Positions 53,801-61,206 of a DNA stretch of 64,000 bases are shown piece after piece (positions within the stretch are counted from its first letter, which is position 1; every line of letters starts with the position of its first letter). Position numbers and translations under genes: made by a program. The stretch spans positions 1 to 64,000 of the forward strand of contig JAPPGK010000003.1 in NCBI GenBank assembly GCA_028821405.1, in the 5' to 3' direction. This DNA comes from Gammaproteobacteria bacterium. GTDB taxonomy: Bacteria; Pseudomonadota; Gammaproteobacteria; Pseudomonadales; Azotimanducaceae. The notes under the pieces are model-generated. The model had not been told where the DNA came from and ran no database searches. It was given only the letters and a program-made list of their open reading frames with translations.

Positions 53801-55400
53801 CGCCACGCTGGTGCTCATCCATGGCGTGAACCGCTATCTGTCGGCAGGCGAAACGATGCACGACGCGTTGCTGGAGGCGGCGGTATCGCGGTTTAGACCG
53901 ATCCTGATCACGACGGTGACCACCATGGCCGGGCTCACGCCGCTGATGCTGACCCGGAGCGTGCAGGCCCAGCCCTTGGTGCCGATGGCCATCTCGCTGG
54001 GTTTCGGTGTGCTCGCCTCGTCGGCAGCGGCGTTGCTGGTGGTGCCGGCGTTCTGGCTCACATTGCACGACCTGTCGGGCGGCGCGAGGCGTGTCGCCAC
54101 CGCCGTGGGCGGCCTTCTCGGCGGCGCACCCCGGCTGGCGAGGTGGATGGCACGCTATCCCTACGTTCAGGAGAGCCTGCGCGCCCAGGAGTTCACCGAC
54201 CTGCAGCTACCGGCCGATCTCGACCTCGACCCGGAGACCGAGCGCATCGCGCGCCGGGGCCTCGTCCGGCTCTACTACGAGCGCGAGTTCGACGCCACCG
54301 AAATGGCTGAGCAGTTCAACGCCATCGCCACCCGCGTAGCGACGAGCGACGATCTGGCCGCCGAGGCGAGATCCTGGGCGGAACAGAAGACGTTTCAACT
54401 CGGGACCCACATGGCCAATGCCGCCATCGAACCCCTCGACGCCGCAAGGCCGCTCACGGACATTCTTACGACCTGCTTCGCCGCGCTCATGACCGCCGCG
54501 AAGCGTGAGTGCGCCGAGGAAGTCGGTGTCCTGCCCAACGCCCGGGTCGCGCTAGTCGCTCTCGGCGCCGCAGGCCGGCACGAGTTCGCGACCGGTGCCG
54601 GGATCGAGGTCATGGTGGTCTACGACAACGACCCGCTGCCGTCGACCGCCACCCTGACGGCAGCCGAGTGGCACGAACGGCTCGTGCAGCGGTTCCTGCG
54701 GCTTGTCGGCGAGGTGTCGCCCGAGGGCTTCCTGTTCGGGAAGGTCGCGGCCTATCCGCTGCGGCTTGACGACGGCGTCGCCAACGCCTGGTCGATGCAG
54801 GATTTCCATGCGCGGTTCGAGAGACCCGCCCCCGCTGATCTCAGATCGCTGACCAGTGCCCGTGTCGTCGGCGGCGACGGATCGCTGGTGGCGGACTTCG
54901 ACGCCGCGCGACGTTCGGTGTTCGCGCGCCAACACGACCTGGCCGCCGTCGCCACCGAGATCGCCCGCATCCGCGAAGCGTACCCGCCAGCCCGGGATGT
55001 CGGGGAGATGTGGGACGTCGTTCGTCCCCGGGGTGGTCTCGGCGACCTGGAGCAGGCGGTGGAATTCCTGCACCTTGCGGGCGCGCGCCCCGACGACGGC
55101 GTTGCCAGATTGGCCGAAACCTTCGAAACCGCCGGCCGGCGGGACCTGCTCGATGCGGCGGTCGCCGGGGAACTGGCCCGCAGCACCGTTGTGCTGCAAA
55201 ACCTCAACGGCTTCCTTCGCATGACCTCCGTCGGTCGGTTCGATCCCAAGTCGACGACTCCCGAGCAGCGTCGGGTGATCGCGGAACTCGCGGGAACGGC
55301 GGACCTCGACGCCCTGCCGGACATGATCGCCGACATCGCGGAACGCAACGCCACGCACCTCGACGGGTTGTTCGCCAAGGCGATTGCCACGCCGCCATGA
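50823..55400 (+). CDS. RND transporter fused to a C-terminal GlnE-like domain
   Basis: A 1525-residue protein. Residues 1-1090 are an AcrB/HAE1-type RND permease: TM1 at 10-30, helices from 335 on with AIGMLVDDAVVVGES carrying the proton-relay Asp pair, and the second set at 920-1075 ending LLVVPAFWLTLHDL. Two extra hydrophobic helices lie at about 492-537. Residues about 1100-1525 are unlike any RND tail and resemble one half of GlnE: LTDILTTCFAALMTAAKREC, VALVALGAAGRHEF where GlnE has GKLGGREL, VRPRGGLGDLEQAVEFLHL, and NLNGFLRM. The catalytic SDxD of GlnE is replaced by GAGIEV, so it is probably a binding rather than catalytic domain. GTG start overlaps the soxG stop (GTGA). No membrane-fusion or outer-membrane partner is nearby. 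Confidence 0.85.
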   Translation: MNRLISWFATNHVAANLVMALAILAGLVSIVRIPFKLVPDMDVPIVTVSVPYLGAAPAEVESAVCARLEEQLEGIEGIRELRSIAAEGRCSIEVEFFYDVDRLRALGEVDSRVNAIHTLPNETEKPIVELAEVTDLVLEVAVTGPKDEHVLKELGRRVRDDIRRLPGVTEAWVLNERPYEISVEVSEASLSRYRLSFDDIASALRKRSLDLPGGAVKTEQGELLLRSSGQAYWGDELKNLPVTSRADGTRVLLKDVAEVVDGFAETVQGLRFDGRGAALIRVARVGNQDAGQISETVKRYVAEAPSYLPAGTELAIWRDQSARLAIRLATLLDSGLQGLLLVLILLALFLRPHVALWVGAGIPIAFLGAISLIYAFGFSMDATSLMGFILAIGMLVDDAVVVGESVYVSHRQGAGQLAGAIEGAQRVLLPVTFGVLTTVVAFLPLLFGEGRIGVIFGVMASTVICCVIASLIECMTVLPAHLGHRSTRLPLGEFGLILLAIVIVASLALAPNLRLGAALAVAAGALLWALHMTGWLNRLGSRFTRGQVRFESALAWFVANPFRRLAERTLRNRALALAAGFVVLVLAAATVYSGHVPYSFTMPTKGDSIVARLTMPLGSSETATAAIVDRLASTAWEVRAQVTAAHEEPVVEHIVETIGAHPAAGVRLGFGRDRAAAHLGGVTMQLTPSEGREITTNEVAALWRELNGPVPSDVRLVFLTDRVARTPGIDIRLTGSDPASLGNAVAAVRRELATFPGVYQIADTFRVGKEELQLAVTPAGEALGLTLAEVGRQVRQAFYGEEVQRVQRGRDDVRIMLRYPALDRQSLASLDALRIRTAAGGEVPFRTVAEVTQGRGLADIERVDGSRTVNVTAETDRSVTTPDAVLRQLDRGFLAGLVGAYPGINYSLESDNEQAETIASIGPVLILAIAVIYALLAIPLKSYTQPLMIMAVIPFAFVGAVFGHALMQPFGLVLGISMTSIFGFVAACGVVVNATLVLIHGVNRYLSAGETMHDALLEAAVSRFRPILITTVTTMAGLTPLMLTRSVQAQPLVPMAISLGFGVLASSAAALLVVPAFWLTLHDLSGGARRVATAVGGLLGGAPRLARWMARYPYVQESLRAQEFTDLQLPADLDLDPETERIARRGLVRLYYEREFDATEMAEQFNAIATRVATSDDLAAEARSWAEQKTFQLGTHMANAAIEPLDAARPLTDILTTCFAALMTAAKRECAEEVGVLPNARVALVALGAAGRHEFATGAGIEVMVVYDNDPLPSTATLTAAEWHERLVQRFLRLVGEVSPEGFLFGKVAAYPLRLDDGVANAWSMQDFHARFERPAPADLRSLTSARVVGGDGSLVADFDAARRSVFARQHDLAAVATEIARIREAYPPARDVGEMWDVVRPRGGLGDLEQAVEFLHLAGARPDDGVARLAETFETAGRRDLLDAAVAGELARSTVVLQNLNGFLRMTSVGRFDPKSTTPEQRRVIAELAGTADLDALPDMIADIAERNATHLDGLFAKAIATPP

Positions 55401-55455
55401 CTGAGGGGGGTTGGGCTTCCCGGGAGGTCCGACCGAGGGTGATCCACTCCGTTGC

Positions 55456-56688
55456 CTACAGGATGCGCCACCAAGGGACTGCGAGAATCCCGTCGCCAAA
55501 TTGATGGGTCTTGTCGCCGCCGTGCATCAGCAAGCCGCCAACGAATCGATCCGCGTATTCCTCCCGGAATAGGCGCAGTCCGGTCGTGTCCGCGTAGCGG
55601 GCAGCGGCGGTCTTGACCTCGATGGCCAACAAGCGCTCGCCGGATTCGATGACGAAGTCCACCTCGCGATCGGTGGTCGTGCGCCAATAGAGCACCTCCG
55701 GTGAGGGCACTTGGCCGTCGCGCCAGGCAATGAGGTCGGCGAGTACCAGGTTCTCAAGATGCGCGCCGGTGAACTCGGTCGACCCGCAGAGCCAGATTGC
55801 CAACGCCGGATCGCTCCAGTAGAGCTTCGGGCCTTTGATCAGACGTTTCGTCCGGTTCACCGAATAGGCTGGCAGGCGAATCGACTGGAACGAGGTCTCG
55901 AGCAGGTTGAGATAGCGCTGTACGGTGGCGCGAGGGATTCCCGTGTCGCGCGCGATTTCGGCTTGATTCACCAGACCGCCGATGCGGTGGCTGGCGGCAC
56001 GCATGAGCCGCCGAAAATCCACGAGGTCACCAACGGCGGACAGCGTCTGGAGGTCGCGCTCCAGGTAGGTGCGGACATAGCCGTCGAACCAGAGCGCGCG
56101 GGCATCTGGGTTGGTCAATTCGAAAGCGGGGATGGGGTAACCGCTCTCGCAAACGGCCGCTCGCCAATCCACGGGCGCATCATCCTGGGCCTCCACAAGG
56201 CTTGGCCAGTCGGCCGACGGCGTGGACAGCAGGTCCGACCAGATACCGGGCATCGCAGTGCCTAGCCGTTCGCGGCGGGTGAACGGCCAGAGATTGAGGT
56301 ATATGGCCCGCCCGGCCAAGGACTCCGAAACGCGCTGCATCAAGAGCAGGTTCGCGGAACCGGTGAGTACGAAACGGCCGTTACGGCGCGGCTTGTCGGT
56401 GTCCACGGCGCGTTTCACCGCGAACAGCAAGTCCGGTTCCCGCTGTACTTCATCCAACGTCGCCCGAGGCAAACTGCGGAGTAGCTCGTCGGGCGCTAGA
56501 CGAGCCCGTTCCCGTACGTCGGGATCGTCGAGGGTGAGATAGACGTGGCTCGCCAGGGACGGTTCGGATTGCACGAGCGTGCTCTTGCCGGTTTGGCGGG
56601 CACCCATGACGACGACGACGGGTGAGACGTCCAATGCTCTGCGCAGCAAGCGGGCGGCGAAACGGGGAACATATGGCGAACCGCTCAT
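55456..56688 (-). CDS. AAA ATPase with DUF4143 domain
   Basis: A 410-residue protein. Walker A is VVVMGARQTGKSTL, Walker B region LPRATLDEVQREPDLL, and sensor-like GRFVLTGSANLLLM. The second half has the DUF4143 nuclease-like region: YVRTYLERDLQTLSAVGDL, LYWRTTTDREVDFVIE and LLAIEVKTAAARYADT with an E-V-K that fits a restriction-like fold. Such proteins are common and poorly understood, often mobile and sometimes toxin- or defence-associated. Two hairpins overlap and follow the start codon region. Its 3-prime end converges with the RND gene. Confidence 0.87.
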   Translation of the reverse strand: MSGSPYVPRFAARLLRRALDVSPVVVVMGARQTGKSTLVQSEPSLASHVYLTLDDPDVRERARLAPDELLRSLPRATLDEVQREPDLLFAVKRAVDTDKPRRNGRFVLTGSANLLLMQRVSESLAGRAIYLNLWPFTRRERLGTAMPGIWSDLLSTPSADWPSLVEAQDDAPVDWRAAVCESGYPIPAFELTNPDARALWFDGYVRTYLERDLQTLSAVGDLVDFRRLMRAASHRIGGLVNQAEIARDTGIPRATVQRYLNLLETSFQSIRLPAYSVNRTKRLIKGPKLYWSDPALAIWLCGSTEFTGAHLENLVLADLIAWRDGQVPSPEVLYWRTTTDREVDFVIESGERLLAIEVKTAAARYADTTGLRLFREEYADRFVGGLLMHGGDKTHQFGDGILAVPWWRIL

Positions 56689-56722
56689 AGCATGAGCGAT
56701 TATCGCCCATGGCGTGGGCGAT
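56682..56722. promoter_or_regulatory. Two adjacent hairpins over the start of the DUF4143 ATPase gene
   Basis: CGCTCAT/ATGAGCG (56682-56698, 3-base loop) includes the start codon of the leftward ATPase gene in its stem; ATCGCCCA/TGGGCGAT (56702-56722, 5-base loop) follows at once. They may control translation of the ATPase, or end transcription from the monooxygenase upstream on the same strand. Confidence 0.6.
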
Positions 56723-56756
56723 TTTCAAATTCGTCTGGACCCAGGGTTCCCTAGTC

Positions 56757-58379
56757 TCAGTCGAGATCGAAACCTTGATAGCCGTCTGCCGCGACCTCCG
56801 CACACTTCTGCGCGTAGGGCGGAAACCCGATCAACGGCATGAAGACCTGCGGCTTGCCCGGGATGTTCTTGCCGAGATACCAGGAATTGCACGTCGGGTA
56901 CAGCGTCACCCCGGCGACCGCGTTGACGTGGTCCACCCAGTCGTCCTGGGCTTGGCGCGTGGCTTCGATCGTTGCGCGACCTGTCCGGCGCAGGTCGTCG
57001 AGGCAGGCGGTGATCCAGTCCACGTGCTGCTCGATGGAGACGATCATGTTGGTGAGCACCGACGGACTGCCCGGTCCGGTGATGAGAAAGAGATTCGGGA
57101 AGCCGACGGTGCAGAGACCAAGATAGGTACGCGGCCCGGCGTCCCACATCTGCTTCAGCGTCTTGCCGCCGCGGCCCCGGATGTCGATGCCCAGTACGGC
57201 GCCGGTCATCGCATCGAAGCCGGTCGCGAAGACGATACAGTCGAGGTCGAACTCCCGCCCGCCGGCAACGATTCCCTGCGGTGTGATGCGCTCGATCGGT
57301 CGCTCCCCGGCGTCGACGAGTTCGACGTTGGGGCGGTTGTAGGTCTCGAAGTAGCCGGTATCGAGGCAGGGGCGCTTGCAACCGATCACGTTGTCGGGGC
57401 AAAGCCGTTCCGCCACCTCGGGGTCGTCGACAACGTCGCGGATTCTCTCCCGGACGAACTCGGCCGCAGTCTCGTTGGCCTCCCGGCTACGCAGCAGGTC
57501 GTTGTAGGCGCCGAGGAACGCAAAACCCCCATGGTGCCAGCGGGCGTCGTAGTTGGCCTCCCGGGCCGCGGGGTCGTCGGACAGCGCCGGCGCATCGTTG
57601 TGGTGGACCTTCGATCCGAAGCCGGCGTGCATGCGCAGGTTCCGGGCCCGGAACTCGCGATACTCGGCCTTGATCTCCCGCACGTAGGCGGGGTCGATGG
57701 GCGCGTTTCGGGCGGGGATCGAGTAGTTCGGCGTGCGTTGGAAGACCGTCAGGTGTGCGGCTTCCTCGGCGATGATCGGGATGGCCTGGATCGCCGACGA
57801 ACCCGTGCCGACGATGCCCACCCGCCTGCCGGCGAAGTCGGCCCCGCCGTGCGGCCAACGGCCGGTGTGGTAGGTCTCGCCCAGGAAGCTGTCGCGGCCT
57901 TCGAACTCGGGAAGGTTGGTCGACGACAGGCACCCGGTCGCCATGACAACGAAAGAAGCCAGGACGGTTTCGCCGGTGTCCGTGGTGACCCGCCAACGAC
58001 GCCCTTCCTCGTCGAACACTGCTTGCGTTACCCGGGTGTCGAACGTGATGTCCGGGCGTAGGCCGAACCGGTCGGCCACATGATTCGCGTAGCGGAGGAT
58101 CTCCGGCTGTCCCGCGTAGCGCTCGGTCCACTCCCAGTCCTGCTGCAACTCGTCGGAGAAACTGTACGAATACTCCATGCTCTCGACATCGCAACGCGCA
58201 CCCGGATACCGGTTCCAATACCAGGTACCGCCCACCCCGGAACCGGCCTCGAAGACCCGGGTGCGGAAACCCGCGCGGCGCAGCCGGTAGAGCATGTAGA
58301 GGCCGGCGAACCCGGCACCCACGACGATCACATCGCAGTCCTGCCCGTCCGACAAGGGACACCCACCTTGATCCGCCAA
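56757..58379 (-). CDS. Baeyer-Villiger-type flavin monooxygenase
   Basis: A 540-residue FAD/NADPH enzyme. The FAD loop is DVIVVGAGFAGLYMLYRL, the Baeyer-Villiger fingerprint FLGETYHTGRWP (FxGxxxHxxxW) is near residue 168, and VGIVGTGSSAIQ is the NADP loop, followed by FQRTPNYSIPARN. It inserts oxygen next to a ketone, or oxygenates a related soft nucleophile; the substrate is unknown. The start is a TTG at 58379 or 58355; both lie in a duplicated 24-bp unit with an SD-like AGGTGGG. Confidence 0.87.
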   Translation of the reverse strand: MADQGGCPLSDGQDCDVIVVGAGFAGLYMLYRLRRAGFRTRVFEAGSGVGGTWYWNRYPGARCDVESMEYSYSFSDELQQDWEWTERYAGQPEILRYANHVADRFGLRPDITFDTRVTQAVFDEEGRRWRVTTDTGETVLASFVVMATGCLSSTNLPEFEGRDSFLGETYHTGRWPHGGADFAGRRVGIVGTGSSAIQAIPIIAEEAAHLTVFQRTPNYSIPARNAPIDPAYVREIKAEYREFRARNLRMHAGFGSKVHHNDAPALSDDPAAREANYDARWHHGGFAFLGAYNDLLRSREANETAAEFVRERIRDVVDDPEVAERLCPDNVIGCKRPCLDTGYFETYNRPNVELVDAGERPIERITPQGIVAGGREFDLDCIVFATGFDAMTGAVLGIDIRGRGGKTLKQMWDAGPRTYLGLCTVGFPNLFLITGPGSPSVLTNMIVSIEQHVDWITACLDDLRRTGRATIEATRQAQDDWVDHVNAVAGVTLYPTCNSWYLGKNIPGKPQVFMPLIGFPPYAQKCAEVAADGYQGFDLD

Positions 58380-58392
58380 GGGACACCCACCT
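58353..58392 (-). repeat. Direct repeat of 16 bp with 24-bp period at the monooxygenase start
   Basis: AGGTGGGTGTCCCTTG occurs twice on the minus strand (58377-58392 and 58353-58368). Each copy carries an SD-like AGGTGGG followed by an in-frame TTG, so either TTG could start the monooxygenase. Confidence 0.8.
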
Positions 58393-58438
58393 GGAATCCA
58401 AGAAGCCGGATTCTACCTTTCGCCCTACCGTCGTCAGC

Positions 58439-58466
58439 TTTCAATTGATATATACCCATATATACT
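58439..58466 (+). promoter_or_regulatory. Putative promoter with palindromic operator before the nucleotidyltransferase pair
   Basis: TTTCAA (58439-58444), a 16-base spacer and TATACT (58461-58466) fit a sigma-70 promoter about ten bases before the ATG. TATATA CCCA TATATA at 58449-58464 is a perfect inverted repeat lying over the spacer and -10, suited to autorepression by the pair it precedes. Confidence 0.5.
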
Positions 58467-58476
58467 TGTCGGGGAG

Positions 58477-58938
58477 ATGACAACGCTGGAGCGAGTCTGC
58501 GCCGCCCTGCGGGATGCGGGTGTCCGCTACGCGATCGTCGGTGGCCATGCCGTGGCATTGCACGGCGCGGTCCGCGGAACGATCAACATCGACCTGGTAT
58601 TGCCCTGGACCCGGCGGACGTTGAACCAGGCGGAAGCCGCGCTGAATGGCATCGGCCTCGAGTCCCGTCTGCCGATCAGCGCGGAGGATGTCTACTCGTT
58701 CCGGGACGAATACATCCAAAACCGCAACCTGATCGCCTGGAACTTCCACAATCCCGACGATCCGCTGGAGCAGGTGGACATCGTCATCAACTACGACCTC
58801 ACCGGCAAGAAAACCCGGCGCTTCGAGTTGCCGGCGTGCCCCGTCGAGGTGTTGGCGGTGGCCGACCTGATCGCCATGAAACGGGCGAGCGGCCGGCCCC
58901 AGGACCTCGAGGACGCCCGGGCGCTGGAGCGCCTGTGA
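58477..58938 (+). CDS. Nucleotidyltransferase-fold protein, AbiEii/MNT-like, putative toxin
   Basis: A 153-residue minimal nucleotidyltransferase. The core is YAIVGGHAVALHGAVRGT then INIDLVL. The family motif is T-x-D-I-D; here the first catalytic Asp is Asn, so activity may be altered or lost. VEVLAVADLIAMKRASGRPQ then DLEDARAL is the usual conserved C-terminal helix. The GTG of the next gene overlaps its stop (GTGA), as in two-gene toxin-antitoxin modules. The order here, with the transferase first, is less common. Confidence 0.72.
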   Translation: MTTLERVCAALRDAGVRYAIVGGHAVALHGAVRGTINIDLVLPWTRRTLNQAEAALNGIGLESRLPISAEDVYSFRDEYIQNRNLIAWNFHNPDDPLEQVDIVINYDLTGKKTRRFELPACPVEVLAVADLIAMKRASGRPQDLEDARALERL

Positions 58939-59228
58939 AGAGGCCGCAGCCCAAACCGCGTCCGGTTCAGCGTTTCTCGGACGAATACCTCGAGCGTTGT
59001 CGCGCCCTCTCGCCCGCCGACATCGTCCGTTTCCTTGACGACTTCAAACGAATCCAAGGACACGCCGAGGCGCGTTCGCGACTGATCAGTCTCAAGGTGC
59101 CCGAACCCCTGCTCGCGGCGTTCAAGACCCGGGCGCGGCTGGCCGGGATCCCCTATCAGACCCAGATCAAGAACTTGATGCGGCTGTGGCTCGCAGAAGG
59201 GAATCCTCGGGAGGGTGCGCCGCGATGA
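58935..59228 (+). CDS. Small partner protein of the nucleotidyltransferase, BrnA/CopG-like
   Basis: A 97-residue basic protein. The last 45 residues, [22 protein letters not shown] then [15 protein letters not shown], match the ribbon-helix-helix DNA-binding fold of BrnA/CopG-type antitoxins. The start is a GTG overlapping the upstream stop. Its last 62 bases overlap the 3-prime end of recQ on the other strand. Probably an antitoxin and self-regulator binding the palindrome at 58449. Confidence 0.72.
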   Translation: MKRPQPKPRPVQRFSDEYLERCRALSPADIVRFLDDFKRIQGHAEARSRLISLKVPEPLLAAFKTRARLAGIPYQTQIKNLMRLWLAEGNPREGAPR

Positions 59229-61014
59229 CCGCGAGGAACGCCTCGCCGTAGCGTTCGAGCTTGGCCTGGCCGACGCCGTGGACGCGCAACATGGCCTGGG
59301 CCGAGTCGGGGCGAAGGCGCACCAACTCCTTCAGCGTCGTGTCGTGGAAGACAACGTACGGCGGCAGTCCAGCCGCCTCCGCGATCTGCCGGCGGGTCTC
59401 GCGCAACGCTTCCCACAACGCGGTGTCGCCGGCGGCGATCTCGAAGCCCTCGTCCCGATCCTTTGCAGGCGCCCGCTCTCGCTTGGCGATCCTGGTCTCT
59501 TCGCGCAGCGTCAGGGTGACCTCGCCGCGCAGCAGGGGCCTGGAAATCGGGGTCAGGGTCAGGGCGTTGTACCGTGCCGGATCGGACCGGACGTAGCCGC
59601 CAGCGACAAGCTGGCGCAGGACCGACCGCCACTGGTTGTCCGCGAGGTCGTCGCCGATGCCGTAGGTGGAGAGCCGTTCATGCCGGTGTTGGCGGACCTT
59701 GGCGGTGTCCTTGCCGCGCAATACGTCGATGACGTGGCCGGCGCCGAAACGTTGGCCGGTTCGCACGATGCAGGACATCAGTTTCTGTGCCGGCACGGTC
59801 CCGTCCCAAGTCTTCGGCGGCGCGAGGCAGACGTCGCAGTTGCCACACGTTGGTGGGGGATCGTCGCCGAAATAACGCAACAGCGTCGACCGTCGACAGG
59901 TCGTGACCTCGCACCAGCCGAGCAGGGCGTCGAGCTTGGTTCGTTCGATGCGCTTGTGCCGTTCGTCGGCGTCGGACTCGTCGAGCATCTGCCGGAGCCT
60001 GACCACGTCCTGCAGTCCGTAGATCATCCAGGCGTCGGCCGGTTCGTCGTCGCGTCCGGCGCGGCCCGTTTCCTGGTAGTAGGCCTCGATGCTCTTCGGC
60101 AGGTCGACATGGGCGACGAAGCGTACGTCGGGTTTGTCGATCCCCATGCCGAACGCGATCGTCGCGACGATCACGACGCCGTCGTCGCGCAGGAACCGGT
60201 CCTGGTGTTCGGCGCGGAGTCCGTTCGGCAGCCCGGCGTGGTAGGGCAATGCGTGGTGCCCGGCACCCCGTAGCAATTCCGCGGTGGCCTCGGTCTTGCG
60301 CCGCGAAAGGCAGTAGACGATGCCGGCCTGGCCGCGGCGTTCGTCGAGGAAATCCAGAAGTTGCACATTCGCGTTGGTCTTGATGCCTACCGAATAGCGA
60401 ATGTTGGGGCGGTCGAAGCCGCTCACGAAACGAGCGGGTTTCGTGAGCTTGAGGCGCGACACGATCTCGGAACGAGTGCGGGCATCGGCGGTGGCGGTCA
60501 GCGCCATCCGGGGGATGCTGGGGAAGCGCGCCGCGAGAACGTGGAGACCTAGGTAGTCCTGTCGGAAATCGTGCCCCCATTGGGAAACGCAATGCGCCTC
60601 GTCGATCGCGAAGAGGTTGATCGGGGAACGTTCGAGTAGGGCCAGCGTGTCTTCCTGTAGCAGCCGTTCTGGCGCAAGGTAGAGCAAGTCGAGGTCGCCC
60701 TTCCCCACCCGGTTGGCGATTTCGGTCTGTTCGAACCATGGCAGCGTCGAATTGAGGAACGCGGCGGCCACGCCCATCTGGCGGAGCGCAGCGACCTGGT
60801 CCTGCATCAGCGCGATCAACGGCGAGACGACCACGCCGGTTCCGGGGCGAACCATGGCGGGAATCTGGTAGCAGAGCGATTTGCCGCCGCCCGTCGGCAT
60901 CAGGACCAGGCAGTCGCGGCCGTCGAGAACCGCGCCAATGACGGCTTCCTGGCCAGACCGGAACGCGTCGTAGCCAAAGACGTCGCGGAGCGTATTGCGG
61001 GCGGATCCGAGCAT
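59167..61014 (-). CDS. recQ: ATP-dependent DNA helicase RecQ
   Basis: A 615-residue 3-prime to 5-prime helicase. Visible are [18 protein letters not shown] (Walker A), [20 protein letters not shown] (DEAH and aromatic loop), [20 protein letters not shown] with [10 protein letters not shown], the zinc site CEVTTCRR plus CGNCDVC, and a C-terminal HRDC domain ([20 protein letters not shown]). Domain order and length are normal for RecQ. The ATG at 61014 is preferred to the TTG one codon earlier. Divergent from ppc. Confidence 0.95.
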   Translation of the reverse strand: MLGSARNTLRDVFGYDAFRSGQEAVIGAVLDGRDCLVLMPTGGGKSLCYQIPAMVRPGTGVVVSPLIALMQDQVAALRQMGVAAAFLNSTLPWFEQTEIANRVGKGDLDLLYLAPERLLQEDTLALLERSPINLFAIDEAHCVSQWGHDFRQDYLGLHVLAARFPSIPRMALTATADARTRSEIVSRLKLTKPARFVSGFDRPNIRYSVGIKTNANVQLLDFLDERRGQAGIVYCLSRRKTEATAELLRGAGHHALPYHAGLPNGLRAEHQDRFLRDDGVVIVATIAFGMGIDKPDVRFVAHVDLPKSIEAYYQETGRAGRDDEPADAWMIYGLQDVVRLRQMLDESDADERHKRIERTKLDALLGWCEVTTCRRSTLLRYFGDDPPPTCGNCDVCLAPPKTWDGTVPAQKLMSCIVRTGQRFGAGHVIDVLRGKDTAKVRQHRHERLSTYGIGDDLADNQWRSVLRQLVAGGYVRSDPARYNALTLTPISRPLLRGEVTLTLREETRIAKRERAPAKDRDEGFEIAAGDTALWEALRETRRQIAEAAGLPPYVVFHDTTLKELVRLRPDSAQAMLRVHGVGQAKLERYGEAFLAVIAAHPPEDSLLRATAASSS

Positions 61015-61206
61015 CAACGGATTATCCCGGAAAACCCCGCAACAGGGATGTGCGGATGCGGGACGGCACGGTGCACAGTTGACGACGTCGGCTGCCCCAT
61101 GCGCGCGTTAACCGCACACCACCCGAACGTCGCGTCTCCTTCATCGACGTGACATCCCTGGCTTCCTGTCACGATAGACCACGATCCCTGCGATATAGTC
61201 GAAGCC

